From NCBI RefSeq assembly GCF_963676685.1, contig NC_092354.1:33202193-33266192 (forward strand): DNA of 64,000 nt. The letters run 5' to 3'. Position 1 is the first letter of the stretch. Every line of letters starts with the position of its first letter. This DNA is from Mytilus edulis (Eukaryota > Mollusca > Bivalvia > Mytilida > Mytilidae). Under the pieces are notes generated by a model that saw nothing but the letters and a program-made list of their open reading frames with translations, did not search any database and was not told where the DNA came from. The position numbers were made by a program, and so were the translations under genes. Shown in pieces: positions 35,308 to 46,232 of this stretch.

Positions 35308-35640
35308 CTAATACTGAGTATTTGGTACAGTTCCGCTGACAAATGACTTCATTAGGTTTTCCATATTTCCATCCGTGACCCAATGCATTACTCTGATGTG
35401 CCTTTTTAGATCATTGCGTCTTGTGTCGTTTATCCCACATAATGGACACTTATGTGCATGGATTTCTAATTCGGGCACCGTTTCAGTGGCGGAAAAGCTG
35501 CCTTAACTTAAGGCGTCCTGTACTGCAGGATGCCACTGGTCAAGGCATGCCACTAACCGCACAATCAGGCATTAATTCTCGTGTGTCCATGTCTAAACTT
35601 GCCTTTTCTCTTGAAGATACGGTGAAATCCATTGCTAAAA
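35308..35640 (-). pseudogene. C2H2-finger exon, frameshifted
   Basis: Frame 35308-35505 encodes HKCPLCGINDTRRNDLKRHI then VMH, a single C2H2 finger with stop at 35308-35310. A second frame (35540-35640), after acceptor ATATTTTAG, begins MDFTVSSREKASLD and needs a frameshift to join it. Same strand and just upstream of the transposase fragment, so possibly its N-terminal part. Confidence 0.45.
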
Positions 35641-35994
35641 TATAACAACCATTATCAGTAAAAACAAAACCAACAGAAAAAAGCACAAATACGAAATTAA
35701 AAAAAAAATAAACATACTTATAAGATATGTGTTGGGTTTTTTTTTTTTTTTGTGTGGATGTATATTTATCTACATAAATAGATATGCTGTAATTACATTC
35801 TAAATGTATATTTTGAAAATATAGTTCATATTTATCATACAAACGATAAGTTAAACAAACGTGACGCAGCTCTATTACATCATACGCGTGATTTAAATCA
35901 TGTACCCACACTACTATAACCAACCAACACCATGATTCTAGTCTTGTACATCTAAACTTTCCTCAATACACATGACTTAGACGGAGGTATAGAA

Positions 35995-36297
35995 ATGCCA
36001 TCTGACTTCAAAGAAAGGAAGAGTGAACAAAAGGTCCAGTGGTTATTGAATGTATGATCAAGTATTGTTGAGGAGTGTATTTTTGAAAATATTGATATGT
36101 TTCAGGAGCTCAGAAAATTTTTGGAGGATCCTGATCACTTAGAGAATTATTGGGTTCTGAATGAGGAGGGAAGATTTCCCTGTCATTTTTGTATAAAAAC
36201 TTACTCTCATGTTGGAAGTCTTAAAACACATGAACGAATTTGTCACCAGCACAATGAACCAAAAATTGAAAAGAAAAAGATATCAAAGACATCTGCA
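35995..36297 (+). pseudogene. C2H2-finger ORF truncated by R7
   Basis: One frame from ATG 35995, with TGA at 36055-36057, through MFQELRKFLEDPDHLENYW and FPCHFCIKTYSHVGSLKTHE (C-x2-C, then H-x4-H), then cut at 36298 by repeat R7. Unnamed TE-associated zinc-finger type; the remaining reading frame to 36411 is repeat sequence. Confidence 0.5.
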
Positions 36298-36592
36298 ATA
36301 AAATTAACGGTACCAATTTTCTTGCACCAGATGCGCATTTCGACAATACATGTCTCTTCAGTGATGCTCGTTGCCAAAATATTTGAAATCCAAAGCTTAT
36401 ATAAAAGATGAAGAGCTATAACCGAAAAGGTTCAAAAAGAATAGCCAAATCCGTGAAAGGAATCAAGAGGTTTGCACGAGGGAGATTTATTCCTTAATTT
36501 ATATTAATTTCTATCATTTTGTAACAGCAAATTTTAATAACACAAGAAATCCGTATTTTCATGCCAGTACCGAAGTACTGGCTACTAAGCAA
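36298..36592. repeat. Dispersed repeat family R7, copy 2
   Basis: ATTAACGGTACCAATTTTCT ... AGCCAAATCCGTGAAAGG ... GCCAGTACCGAAGTACTGGC. See 28735-29035. Confidence 0.85.
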
Positions 36593-36599
36593 ATAATGA

Positions 36600-37905
36600 T
36601 CAGCTATTTAACTACATTATTCTGTTATTTAAATTAACTGGACTTCTCAAAATTTAAGATACCGCTATTGAAAAATGGGCATGATAAATTAAGGAGATAT
36701 TGAATCGGTACCAATAAAAGTAAGTTAAAACTTCAAAATATTTTCTTAAAAAAATCTAAAATAACCAATTAAAGTATACTAAGTTAAAAATTCGAAAAAA
36801 AAAGTAGTAGCTTAAAAATTCAAAAATTACAATGATGTAGAAATATTTTAAGAACTATTAAAAGCATGTCTGAATAAATGAGTTTTCAAATTTTACTTAA
36901 AAACGTTTACACAATGGATGTTTCGTAGATCACTTGGTAGATCATTCCACAGAACGGCTGCTGCTTTGTCGAATCTTCTGTCCCCATATGTTTTAGTTCT
37001 TACACGCGGCGTTGTTAAAATCATGGAATTTTCAGATCTAAGTGCTCGCATAGGTTTATATATTTTAACGAGTTCTTGTAGGTAGACCGGTGCCTTCTCG
37101 TGCAAAGCCTTGAACACATACACAAGAAGTTTATACTGGCATCAGTATGTTACAGGCAGCCAATGGAGAGACTTGAGGATTGGTGTTATGTGGTCGTACT
37201 TCCCTTTCCTTGTAATGACCCTAGCTGCTGTGTTTTGGACTCGTTGTAACCTTTGAATAGATGTTGCTGGGAGTCCATACAGTAATGCGTTCCCATAATC
37301 TAAACGGGAGGTTACAAGAGAGCATACTAACGTTTTGCATGCTTCTTCTGTAATAAATGGTCGAATTCGCCCAATGTTTCTGATCTGATTGAAACATGAT
37401 TTTGAAACAGCACTTATTTGTTTGTCCATTGTCAACGTTTTCTCAAAAAAATACGCACTCAGCATCACTAAAAATGTTTCCACCAAGATTGAGATTCATG
37501 TTTGAAAGGTCCTTCACTCGGTTTTTTGGAGCAAATACTATCAGTTCCGTTTTATCCTCGTTTAATTTTAACATGTTCGAGCACATCCACTTCCTAATAT
37601 CAGCTACGCAAGCCTCAAGTCGCTTTTATATGTTCGTCCAATTATCGAGTGGCTTGAACACGAGATAAACTTGTGTGTCGTCTGCATAACAGTGATAACT
37701 CATGTTATGGCGTTTACATATTTCGCCAATTGGTCTTGAGAAACACCAAAAAGGAGACGAATCTCATCTGAAAGAACAGAACCAATAGCGATTCGTCGAG
37801 TCCGCGTCTTGAGATACGACTTAACCAACTAAGTGCTGTACCGGTAATCCCACAGGATATGAGTATTCCATCCGCTTTATCAGAATAGGATGATCTATAA
37901 CCATG
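36600..37905 (-). mobile_element. 5'-truncated non-LTR retrotransposon (CR1/L2/jockey type)
   Basis: The minus strand encodes the C-terminal half of a non-LTR reverse transcriptase: the YADD active-site box at 37677-37688, a KLNEDKTEL block near 37570, LVTSRLDYGNALLYGLP and LQRVQNTAARVITR (37142-37486), then KALHEKAPVYLQ and LWNDLPSDLR (36893-37123). At least three frame breaks are present. 36600-36890 is the likely 3' UTR with AAGTTAAAA-type short repeats. No endonuclease domain; the 5' side stops at repeat R4. LINE-type copies are typically 5'-truncated like this. Confidence 0.85.
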
Positions 37906-37937
37906 TTTTCATGAATTCAATATTTTTATTCATGACA

Positions 37938-38170
37938 AATAAAGGCAACAGTAGTATACCGCTGTTCAAACTCATAAATCCATGGACAAAAAACGAAATC
38001 GGGGTAACAAACTAAAACTGACGGAAACGCATAAATATAAGAGGAGAACAACGACACAACACTGCAATGTAACTAACACACACAGAAACGGACCAAACAT
38101 CAGACAAAATCCCACGAGAACAACAAACACAACACCAAAACCAAACACATGAATCCGGGATAGACATACT
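37938..38170 (+). repeat. Dispersed repeat family R4, copy 2
   Basis: AATAAAGGCAACAGTAGTAT ... AACGGACCAAACATCAGACA ... CACATGAATCCGGGATAGAC. Matches 3801-4030. Confidence 0.9.
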
Positions 38171-38445
38171 CCTAATGATAAATGATAAAAACTCCTAATG
38201 ATAAATATTTAGTTAACAATTTTGAAAAGCTGTAACTGCAGTGACCCAGCGGTTCAATATTGTATATAGTATACCTGACAAATTATTGAAGCCAATATAA
38301 AATAAATAATCATAATTTCGTAAAGTTAACTCAAATTAGATTTGTTATATCAAAAAGAACCATTAAAAATCCCGTTCAATTTCATACCAACATAATTTAA
38401 CATTCACACATGGTTTAACCATTGACAACAAGACTTTTTCTTTTG

Positions 38446-38765
38446 TCAAGTTTGATAGAGTGTGAGACTATTTTTGACGAGAACTAACGGCGACTTAATG
38501 TTAATTTGATGAATCAATTCTGGATGCGAGCTAAAATTCCTGCACCCCATAGGCTGGACAAGTTTCACTTTCTGAAGTAACTCAACAAAGTAGATGATAT
38601 CAACGGTGTTGTTACGTTTCTTCCCAGAACCGTGATAATCAGCCGATCGTGAGAAGACACGATACTGGAAGATTTTGTCGATGTCATTCCCTTTACCCCC
38701 AGCTAAGATGGAATGCCTCTTCAAAACGTCTGGTGTTAATGCACTGGCAGCTGAGTCTATCCGAT
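38446..38765 (-). CDS. Terminal exon of the Ulp1-containing gene region
   Basis: Starts after a poly-T acceptor (TTTTTTTTGCAG) and ends at a stop at 38446. Encodes RIDSAASALTPDVLKRHS, KIFQYRVFSRSADYHGSG and a Lys/Ile-rich tail. A single G carried over from the exon ending at 39133 completes its first codon (G|AT = Asp), so the two are one transcript. I recall comparable C-terminal parts in an unnamed family with a WNR-x-VN-x-x-x-x-x-x-N box (DUF6589-like); function unknown. Confidence 0.5.
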
Positions 38766-39132
38766 CTGCAAAAAAAAAAACTTCAATCAGCAAAAATAGT
38801 TTCATGCAAGAAATTTAAACGACGATCATCGGTTGTTGTAACTATTAATATACAAGCTCATTGCACAACTTATTTTTACTTCACATTGTTCAACATGTTT
38901 TCTTTCTTCAAGTTTCGATTAATGATCGAGTCATAATGATGAAAACCAAAATATAAATATTTATTATAACTATTTAATTTCATCTGTTCTACAAATAATT
39001 TATACATTTATAATTTGATATTCTATGCTGTACAGAAATTACGAGTCCGACTTGTGTTACATTTGCTTGTTGTGAACTATGTAAAGTGCAAGTTTCAAGT
39101 GGTACATTATATATCTTTATATCTCAATTGAC

Positions 39133-39264
39133 CTTTGAATTCTCTGTTTAGGAACTCATTCATCATGTCCATTTCAATGTTGTTACTTTGGCCTCTTCTG
39201 TAGTTAACTGTCCTATTCCATATGAGGTCATTCTTTAGCCTCTCTGTAAGCCAACCACTTAAAC
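39133..39264 (-). CDS. Exon with WNRTVN box
   Basis: From acceptor TTTGGTTTAAG to donor TTCAAAG|GTCAAT. Encodes LSGWLTERLKND, IWNRTVNYRRGQSNNIEMD and MMNEFLNREFK. The pattern resembles the N-R-x-VN-x-x-x-x-x-x-x-NI-x-x-D segment of DUF6589-type proteins (from memory). Open with no internal stop; phase matches the next exon downstream but not the exon at 39924-39985, so an exon may be missing between them. Confidence 0.45.
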
Positions 39265-39923
39265 CTTAAACCAAAATGAAACAAGATTAAGTCTACAGTT
39301 TTGGTTTACGCTTGTGCAAAAATTTTCTCTTGTATCAATTCATTTATTTCCGTCATTTCAGTTTCAGTGTTTAATTTGTTTTCATCTTTCACAAACAATA
39401 GCATATATTTGAGATGTCGTTATCCGCCAAAAAATAGGCATATATAGTACAAGAATATTATCATTTTATCGCACAGTAAAATGAGAACATATAAATTTTT
39501 CAAACATATCAGTATAACTTTGAGCAAAATTTGCTACAGAAAATGTAACTACATCATTGTAATACTTTTTATGATTTAGATTAATAGTTGAAACAGGTAG
39601 GTTTAAAAAGAGATGACAATATTTGTTTTAAAGGAAGAAAAGAATGCACTTTTAAATTGTGCATTTTATAAGGATCTACGAAATGCTTTGTTTATTGATA
39701 TATTGTGTTATAGTGATATGTTTTAATTTTGTATGATGAAGTATGAATGAGCACTGTCAACTGTATTAATAGAGCATGATTTTTTTGGAAATCTGTGGTG
39801 CTGTCTTTTTTGCTAGCTGCCATGAATGTTTGCATTTAAAGAAAATGAAAAAATGTCATTTTCTTTTCTGACAAAAAATGTAAATTAACATAATTATAAA
39901 ATGAAGACAGTTTAAAATAGTAC

Positions 39924-39985
39924 CAAGGGTTCTTTATCTGGGTTGGTGTGGCAACCGCAACAAGGACAGCAACCTTCCATATATC
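39924..39985 (-). CDS. Cys-rich exon of the Ulp1 gene
   Basis: Acceptor TTCTATTACAG, donor CCCTTG|GTACTA. Encodes YMEGCCPCCGCHTNPDKEPL, with five Cys and one His. The first codon is completed in phase by the exon at 40229-40309. Confidence 0.45.
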
Positions 39986-40228
39986 CTGTAATAGAAAAAA
40001 TAAGTTATTAAGAGTTAAATGTGGAATAAAAGTTATTATACATCAATATTCAAAAGTAAAAATGATTAAGTTAACATTTTTATATAATTCTTCAGTTCTG
40101 AAACTAGATCAAGAATAAGACAGATAATTGTTTGAATCATTTGTTTGATCAAAAAGCAAATACATTCAAGATTAAACAAAATCGGCACATTTAGTATGTA
40201 TTATGCCATTAAAATGATTGAAAGTTAC

Positions 40229-40309
40229 CTTCAAACATCATCAGACTGCTCTGCTTCTAATTGGATTCAGCTGGAGTTACATGCAATGAAATTCTGGCTA
40301 GGTATTTGT
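40229..40309 (-). pseudogene. Exon of the Ulp1 gene with a TAG
   Basis: Acceptor AAGTTTGCAG, donor TTTGAAG|GTAACT. Encodes KYLARISLHVTPAESN, an in-frame TAG, then KQSSLMMFE. Confidence 0.4.
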
Positions 40310-40865
40310 CTGCAAACTTAAAAAAAGGTTTGGTATATTTACTGTAATATGTTTTAATGAACAGTAACTAGTAACAGTTTGTATACAACAGGGATCAGGT
40401 ACTGCCAAATACTGATACCCCATGTAAGCAATGAATGTGAATATGCATTGCACAGTATCAAAGAGTATTCAATTCTAATTTTTAAGGAAGTTCTGATTAG
40501 CTAAACGGGGATGAAATTAAATTATTTGTTTTTGCAGACAAATTTACACAAAAATAATAGACTAATTTTAATACAAGGCATTTGTGTAAACAGACAAAAT
40601 AAATTCGTTTTACTGTATGTATACCTCTTCCTTTTTCCCTACTTATTGATGTAACAACTGATCAACTATCCATTGTCATCTACTGGTACATGTTCTTTTA
40701 TACAAAGAAATAGAAAGTAAAGTTAAGAATTAGATAACAAAAATTAAGGGAAGATAACTGAATCTGGTTTATCATAACACCACCAGCATTCTTTTTATTT
40801 GAATGAGGTAAACACCTTACTGAGAAAACATATTTCCGTGAAAGGGAAAGCAGGTCAATTAATAC

Positions 40866-40999
40866 ACACCATTAGGCAATAAATCCCACAGCTGGAACTG
40901 TCCTGTTGTTTGGAATGAGTTAGTACCTCTAGGTTCCACTCTTTATCTATAACAGCAGCATCTGCTGGAAACTAGTGTAGAAGTTGTTCAATAAATTTT
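40866..40999 (-). pseudogene. Ulp1-like cysteine protease exon (catalytic Gln and Cys)
   Basis: Acceptor TTTTCATTTCAG. Encodes KFIEQLLH, a TAG, FPADAAVIDKEWNLEV and KQQDSSSCGIYCLM. Q-Q-D-S-x-S-C-G is the classic segment of C48 (Ulp1/SENP) SUMO proteases, giving the oxyanion Gln and nucleophile Cys. The donor is either ATG|GTGTGT or four bases later, T|GTATTA, which fits the next exon's phase better. C48 domains are often carried by transposons. Confidence 0.6.
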
Positions 41000-41568
41000 C
41001 TGAAATGAAAACAACAATTATGACATTGACCATTGACCAGTTACATTTGACTGATATCTTTTTGAAAAAGATTTGCTAATTCCCTTTATAAACCTAATGC
41101 AACCTCACTTTCACCTTGTATAACTGAATTGCATGTAGTTTGTAAATACCCAGATGTTCCCTTTATATGACAGAAATATTCCTTACCCAATAGGTTTAAG
41201 ATGTCATTAAAGAAATGTCAAAGATGTTTCACAGTTTGAATAAAATCTGATAAGCGATGAAATATATATTTGTATGTTGAAACCAGTTCTAAGTGGTTTA
41301 TAAAATTACTGTTTTTATTGCAATTGTAGGCAACATTATCAATATGTTCAAAGGATATGTACTGTGTCATATTTGAACATATATGAAAATGATGACTGAT
41401 TTGAATGGTTGAAGTAAAATGATTGTGCTCATTTATGAAATGTTTGTGCATTGACACAAATCAGCAAATTCGAAATAATTACAGGTACATTTTGTTTTTG
41501 AGTCTTTGGTGCAGCATTGAGCATTGATTTTTTATTTGATTTTTTTTTACAATATTTCCAACATGTTT

Positions 41569-42480
41569 AACCGGATTTTTGTGACAAAAATGTCGGTTAT
41601 TGAATTGGGGATGTACGGCGGTCGGGCGGGCGGCAATCACATGTTGTCCGTGCATTAACTCATGAACCGTTTAACCAAAGCTTTTAAAATTTTAATATGT
41701 TGTTACTGACAACTAAATGAAGGTCAAGTTCAATAATGGCGATTTTGACTTTTACCGTTCAGGAGTTATGGTTCTTGAAAGATTGAAAAATGGAGTTTCC
41801 AGTCGTGTCCGTGCATTTACCCATGAACTGTTCTACCAAAGCTTCCCAAATTTTAATATGTTGTTACTGATGACAAAATGGAGGTCAAGTTCAATAATGA
41901 CGATTTTGACTTTTACCATTCAGGAGTTATGGTTCTTGAAAGATTGAAAAATGGAGTTTCCAGTCGTGTCCGTGCATTTACACATGAACTGCTCTACCAA
42001 AGCTTCCCTAATTTTAATATGTTGTTACTGATGACAAAATAAAGGTCAAGTTCAATAATGACGATTTTGACTTTTACCGTTCAGGAGTTATGGTTCTTGA
42101 AAGATTGAAAAATGGTGTTTCCAGTCGTGTCCGTGCATTTTCTCATGAACTATTCAACCAAAGCTTTTAAAATTTTTATATGTTATTACTGATGACAAAA
42201 TAGAGGTCAAGTTCAATAATGACGATTTTGACTTTTACCGATAAGGAGTTATGGTTCTTGAAAGATTGTAAAATGGCGTTTCCATTCGCGTTGTTGCATT
42301 TACTCACGAACCATTCAATCTAAGCTTTTCAAATTTTAATATGTTGATACTGATGACAAAATGGAGGTCAAATTTGATATTTACGATTTTCACTTTCACC
42401 ATTCAACAGTAATGGTTCTTGTGATATTGCCAGTACACAAATAAATGTTAATAAATCCGGTTTGCTGTCGTTGTGACAGC
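41569..42480. repeat. pearl/DINE-1-like element with 161-bp tandem core
   Basis: Subterminal inverted repeats AACCGGATTT (41569-41578) and AAATCCGGTT (42453-42462); a 3' hairpin GCTGTC-GTTGT-GACAGC (42464-42480); and a core repeated about five times at exactly 161-bp spacing (GTCGTGTCC at 41802, 41963, 42124; diverged ends at about 41643 and 42285). Each unit carries CCAAAGCTT and GGTCAAGTTCAATAATG. Bivalve pearl elements have about 160-bp tandem cores, which fits. Sits in an intron of the Ulp1 gene. Confidence 0.8.
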
Positions 42481-42492
42481 CTCTTGTCTTAC

Positions 42493-42567
42493 TTCCATTT
42501 TTAAGGAACTGTCCTCATCTGAAAATCTGATTCACCCATTGGATTAAGGAAGATAAGGTTCTACAAT
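42493..42567 (-). pseudogene. Ulp1-like exon (Asp box, altered)
   Basis: Acceptor CTGTTTATTTCAG, donor TGGAA|GTAAGA. In the frame that continues in phase into the next exon it reads LIFLNPMGESDFQMRTV; the family box is usually LDPLGES, so the catalytic Asp is Asn here. A frame break near its start and a TAA near its end show decay. Confidence 0.5.
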
Positions 42568-43007
42568 CTGAAATAAACAGGTTAAATTAAAAATCTATCA
42601 TCACCTCTCCTCATAAAAGCACATGCATGCCCATCTAATATAATGTGTACTATAGAAAAAGCAAAACATCTTAACCTTTTCAATGTGGTGTCAGTCAGTC
42701 TTATCACATTAATATAGCATGCTAAGCATTACTAAATAGTAGCTCAATGTTTCAGTCAGGGTATGGTTATGGCCTTACCAATTTTAAATATGCAAGAAGA
42801 TAAGGAAATGTAGCTCTTATAAAAAAAATGTGTATTTACATAAATTGGCTTGCATGCCCTAACTATTTTCTGGTTCATTTCGATCTTTCTTACCTAGCAT
42901 ATATTATTTTGTGAATATTGAATTTGCTTTTTTAAATATATTGATATATTTTTTATGATCATTTCATTAAACAAAAATATACTAATAGAAAACAGATGAA
43001 CACTTAC

Positions 43008-43076
43008 CAACAAATCCCAATGACCTCCACTTTGGTGGTATGCTCCAATTATGACCTCAGTAGACATTAATAGGTT
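43008..43076 (-). CDS. Ulp1-like exon (catalytic His-Trp)
   Basis: A 23-codon exon with excellent sites (TTTTGTTTTGTAG, then TTGTTG|GTAAGT), phase 0 on both sides. Encodes STEVIIGAYHQSGGHWDLL; the HW pair is the C48 protease catalytic His with its following Trp. Intact by itself, but downstream exons are broken. Exons further 5' were not identified. Confidence 0.6.
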
Positions 43077-43759
43077 CTACAAAACAAAACAAAATCATAC
43101 AAAATCTTAGCACATGGAATTCACCTCCTGAATTTCATTTCTAAACAAATAAAAATGTCTAAACAAATGAAAATATATATAAATCAAAGCCTTAAAGGCT
43201 GTAAAAGCAATTGCTGCCATGTTAATGTTTGGGGACTTTTATTTTTCATCCACATATATACAAGAATTAAACCTGACATGAGTGTTGTCTAGTTAAAAGT
43301 AAGAAGGTTTTAACTTTATATAAATAAAAGACTTTAGCAGAAAGTCATTTTTAATATGTTTTATATTTCACAAGGAGACAACACGTTTACCAGGCTAAAG
43401 TTGGGGTCAAATATACATGTGCTGAAACATATAACTCAAAAAGAAATCATCATGGATTATCCCCTGGTAGTGTTTGTAACTTCCTTGGCAATAATTTCCT
43501 TTATTGATTTAATTTTAACAATTTTCATTATTAATTTATATTTAACCATTAACACAAATGATTAAGTTAAAACATTTCAACTTTCCAGACGCAAATGTTA
43601 AAAAACGGGAAAAAAATAAAATATCTTACAAGACATAAACATGTAAAGAATAAATGTATATTTCAGCTTAATAAAAATATTTTCATAATGTTACTTTGTC
43701 ATCATTTTTAAACTAAGTTCCAAACATTATTGCTCAGTAGATATGTGTCCTTCTGATGC
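43077..43759. other. No gene seen
   Basis: Upstream of the last recognised Ulp1 exon. No exon with clear motif found on either strand. Confidence 0.3.
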
Positions 43760-43767
43760 GGTACGAG

Positions 43768-43865
43768 CACAGGCACTTGTTTCTATCCATAGGAAGGTCG
43801 ATTATCCATATAAATAGTTTTATATGGATAGTCGACCTTCCTATGGATAGAAACAAGTGCATGTG
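43768..43865. mobile_element. 98-bp foldback MITE with 8-bp target duplication
   Basis: GGTACGAG at 43760-43767 and 43866-43873 flanks a near-perfect hairpin. The ends are CACAGGCACTTG and, reversed, CACATGCACTTG; arms of about 43 bp each contain TTTCTATCCATAGGAAGGTC, with a single internal mismatch. An 8-bp duplication is typical of hAT transposons; piggyBac, Tc1 and Mutator differ. Confidence 0.85.
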
Positions 43866-43967
43866 GGTACGAGATAACTACAATTCTCATGCAATCCCGA
43901 AAAGGGGGGGTCATCACAGACAAACATGACATTAAATCGTTATCACTGAACTAGTATATATATTGTA

Positions 43968-44116
43968 TAGGGGCCAGCTGAAGGACGCCTCCGGGTGTGG
44001 GAATTTTTCGCTGCATTGAAGACCTGTTGGTGACCTTAATTCTGCTGTTGTATGTTTTTCTATGGTCGGGTTGTTGTCTCTTTGACAAATTCCCCATTTC
44101 CATTCTCAATTTTATT
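43968..44116 (+). repeat. R2 repeat, solo copy
   Basis: GGGGCCAGCTGAAGGACGCC ... TGCATTGAAGACCTGTTGGT ... CCATTCTCAATTTTAT. Confidence 0.85.
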
Positions 44117-44235
44117 ATACGAACAAGAACAAACAGCTCTACGTTGCTTTGATATTTATCAATTTTCAGGAAACATTGCGAAAAATGATCTTCAATATTT
44201 CGAAAACATGTGAAATAAAATTGCTAACACGGTGG

Positions 44236-44364
44236 TAGTCCAAATAATTATGACGTCTTGAAAGGCTATTATAATTTTTTTCTTTGACGCCTTACATCGA
44301 CGATGTAAGGTGTCAAAGAAAAAAATTATAATAGCCTTTCAAGACGTCATAATTATTTGGACTA
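44236..44364. mobile_element. 129-bp palindromic MITE with 9-bp target duplication
   Basis: TAGTCCAAATAATTATGACG at the left and its exact complement at the right; the whole element folds into one long hairpin with about one mismatch per arm. ACACGGTGG at 44227-44235 and 44365-44373 is the target duplication. Nine bases is the size made by Mutator-type transposases. Copies of the family at 18618-18746 and 18824-18985. Confidence 0.9.
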
Positions 44365-44373
44365 ACACGGTGG

Positions 44374-45247
44374 ACCGTCGAGTGTCAACAAACGTAGTAG
44401 ACTTGTTCACTGAAAAGACGAGGATAATGGTTTCATCTGACATTTGTTATGCAAACCCAGTTTTGATCATGATATTTAAAAAGACGTACTTTTTTTCAAT
44501 CTATGTATTAATAAACTAGAAAATTCCAAATTGTAAATATCTCTTCATCTGGACCGACTTGGCATCTACTACGTTTGGACGGGTCCATTTCATTAGCAAG
44601 GTGATCGATAAATATTACGGAGTTTTGACAGAAAAGGAAAACGAACTTATTGTTATGTGTTTTCAACAAGGGTTTCGTTCCACTAAATTATTTGCGCAAA
44701 TAAAGTTTGTCTATTTTTAGATTACAGGTAATAATTTGACACTACGCATTAACCTGTGTAGTGATTTTGATTTTACGATAAATGTATGAATGAACGATAA
44801 TTTTTTGAATGAACAAGAGCACCTGACCTCTTAAAGAAACACAAATTAAACATAAAAAAACGTATTTATTAGGAGATAATTCAGTTAAATTTTCAATACT
44901 AAATCAACAACTGAAATGAATCCATATTTTGTTGAAACATCGTACGAACGGCGGAAAACGGAATCGCATTTATAAAAATGTACTTTTTTTGCACTCGGAC
45001 TTCTATGTTATTTGAGTCAAACGGTTGACCCTTTAAATACAAAAATACATCTACAAGAACATATTCTGAAACTTCTTAAATCCACTAACTTTTTTTTTTA
45101 AAGTTTCAAGCTATGTATTGCATTAGAAAACATACATAGGTGTTAAAGAATGACTGACCAGGAGCCTGTTTAACAAATTACTATGGCTTGATCTGGGCGG
45201 AGTCTCAGATGGCCATACGCGACGGCATAAAAGCAATTGCTTTAAAA
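44374..45247. other. No gene seen
   Basis: AT-rich. A short minus-strand stretch near 44530-44600 (MKWTRPNVVDAKSV) looks mildly coding but has no donor or partner. Confidence 0.3.
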
Positions 45248-45512
45248 ACAAGAATGTGTCCCAAGTACACGGATGCCCCACTCGCACTATCATTTTCTAT
45301 GTTCAGTGGATCGTGAAATTAGGGTCAAAACTTTAATTTGGAATTAAAAAAAAAATAGAAAGATCATATCATAGGGAACATGTGTAAGTTTCAAGTTGAT
45401 TAGACTTCAACTTCTTCAAAAACTACATTGACCAAAAACTTTAACCTGAAGCGAACGGACGCACAGACCAGAAAACACAATGCCCCTTTTATCGTAGGTG
45501 GGGCATAAAAAT
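45248..45512 (+). repeat. Dispersed repeat family R9
   Basis: AACAAGAATGTGTCCCAAG ... CTACATTGACCAAAAACTTT ... GTAGGTGGGGCATAAAAA. Recognised from memory as abundant in mussels; the end is echoed near 59755-59810. Confidence 0.6.
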
Positions 45513-46060
45513 CTGAAATCATTGAACCCTGTTAACTTCAAGTACTGTATATATCTGCTATGGATGACACTGAACAGCTTATGTGATAAAGAATTGAAAG
45601 ATTTGTGTGCATTGTTTAAATCATTATTAAGTCTTTAATTCAAATAAGTGTTATATCTTTTATTCTTAGCAGTTTCTGCAGTGCTTTGGATAGTTATGAT
45701 TCCCAAGAGAGAATCAAACTCAGTTTAGTACTTGTAAGTGTATTTAAAATGTATTTTAAATTTACTTAGTATACCAATATGATCTACACGTCACCAGTAA
45801 AACTGCATTTGACTATGAAATCGATAATTAACAGTGTCAACTCTTCAACTGCAGCACTGTTAATCGTACATTTTGCTTATTAAATATGTCACTGTAAAAA
45901 AAATGACAATCAACAATCAATTCTGTTACGTGCATATGGTGACTGGTTTGATAAATATTTTTTTTAAATTTATTAAATCATTGTTATTTGGATAAGCTGT
46001 GATTATATGACTAATTAAAAAAAAAAAAAAGAGTTTAATATAAAGAAACTTTATATTTAG

Positions 46061-46232
46061 AGATCATTCCTGCATAAGAGAGACCTCTTTGCAACCAAGC
46101 AGAGTATACCAGATTTTTGGAATAAGTTACAAATCTTTTACATTGAAACCACCAAGGGGGTTAGTGATGAAAAGTGAGAGAAATTGGCGGAGATTGATGC
46201 TCGTCGAATTATGAAAAGATTGGAAGTTTTGG
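46061..46232 (+). pseudogene. Candidate exon with one in-frame TGA
   Basis: Acceptor CTTTATATTTAG and donor TTTTGG|GTAAGA. In one frame: FLHKRDLFATKQSIPDFWNK, FYIETTKGVSDEK, TGA (46175-46177), then EKLAEIDARRIMKRLEVLG. Composition and splice sites look real; TGG to TGA would explain the stop. I do not recognise the protein. Confidence 0.45.
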
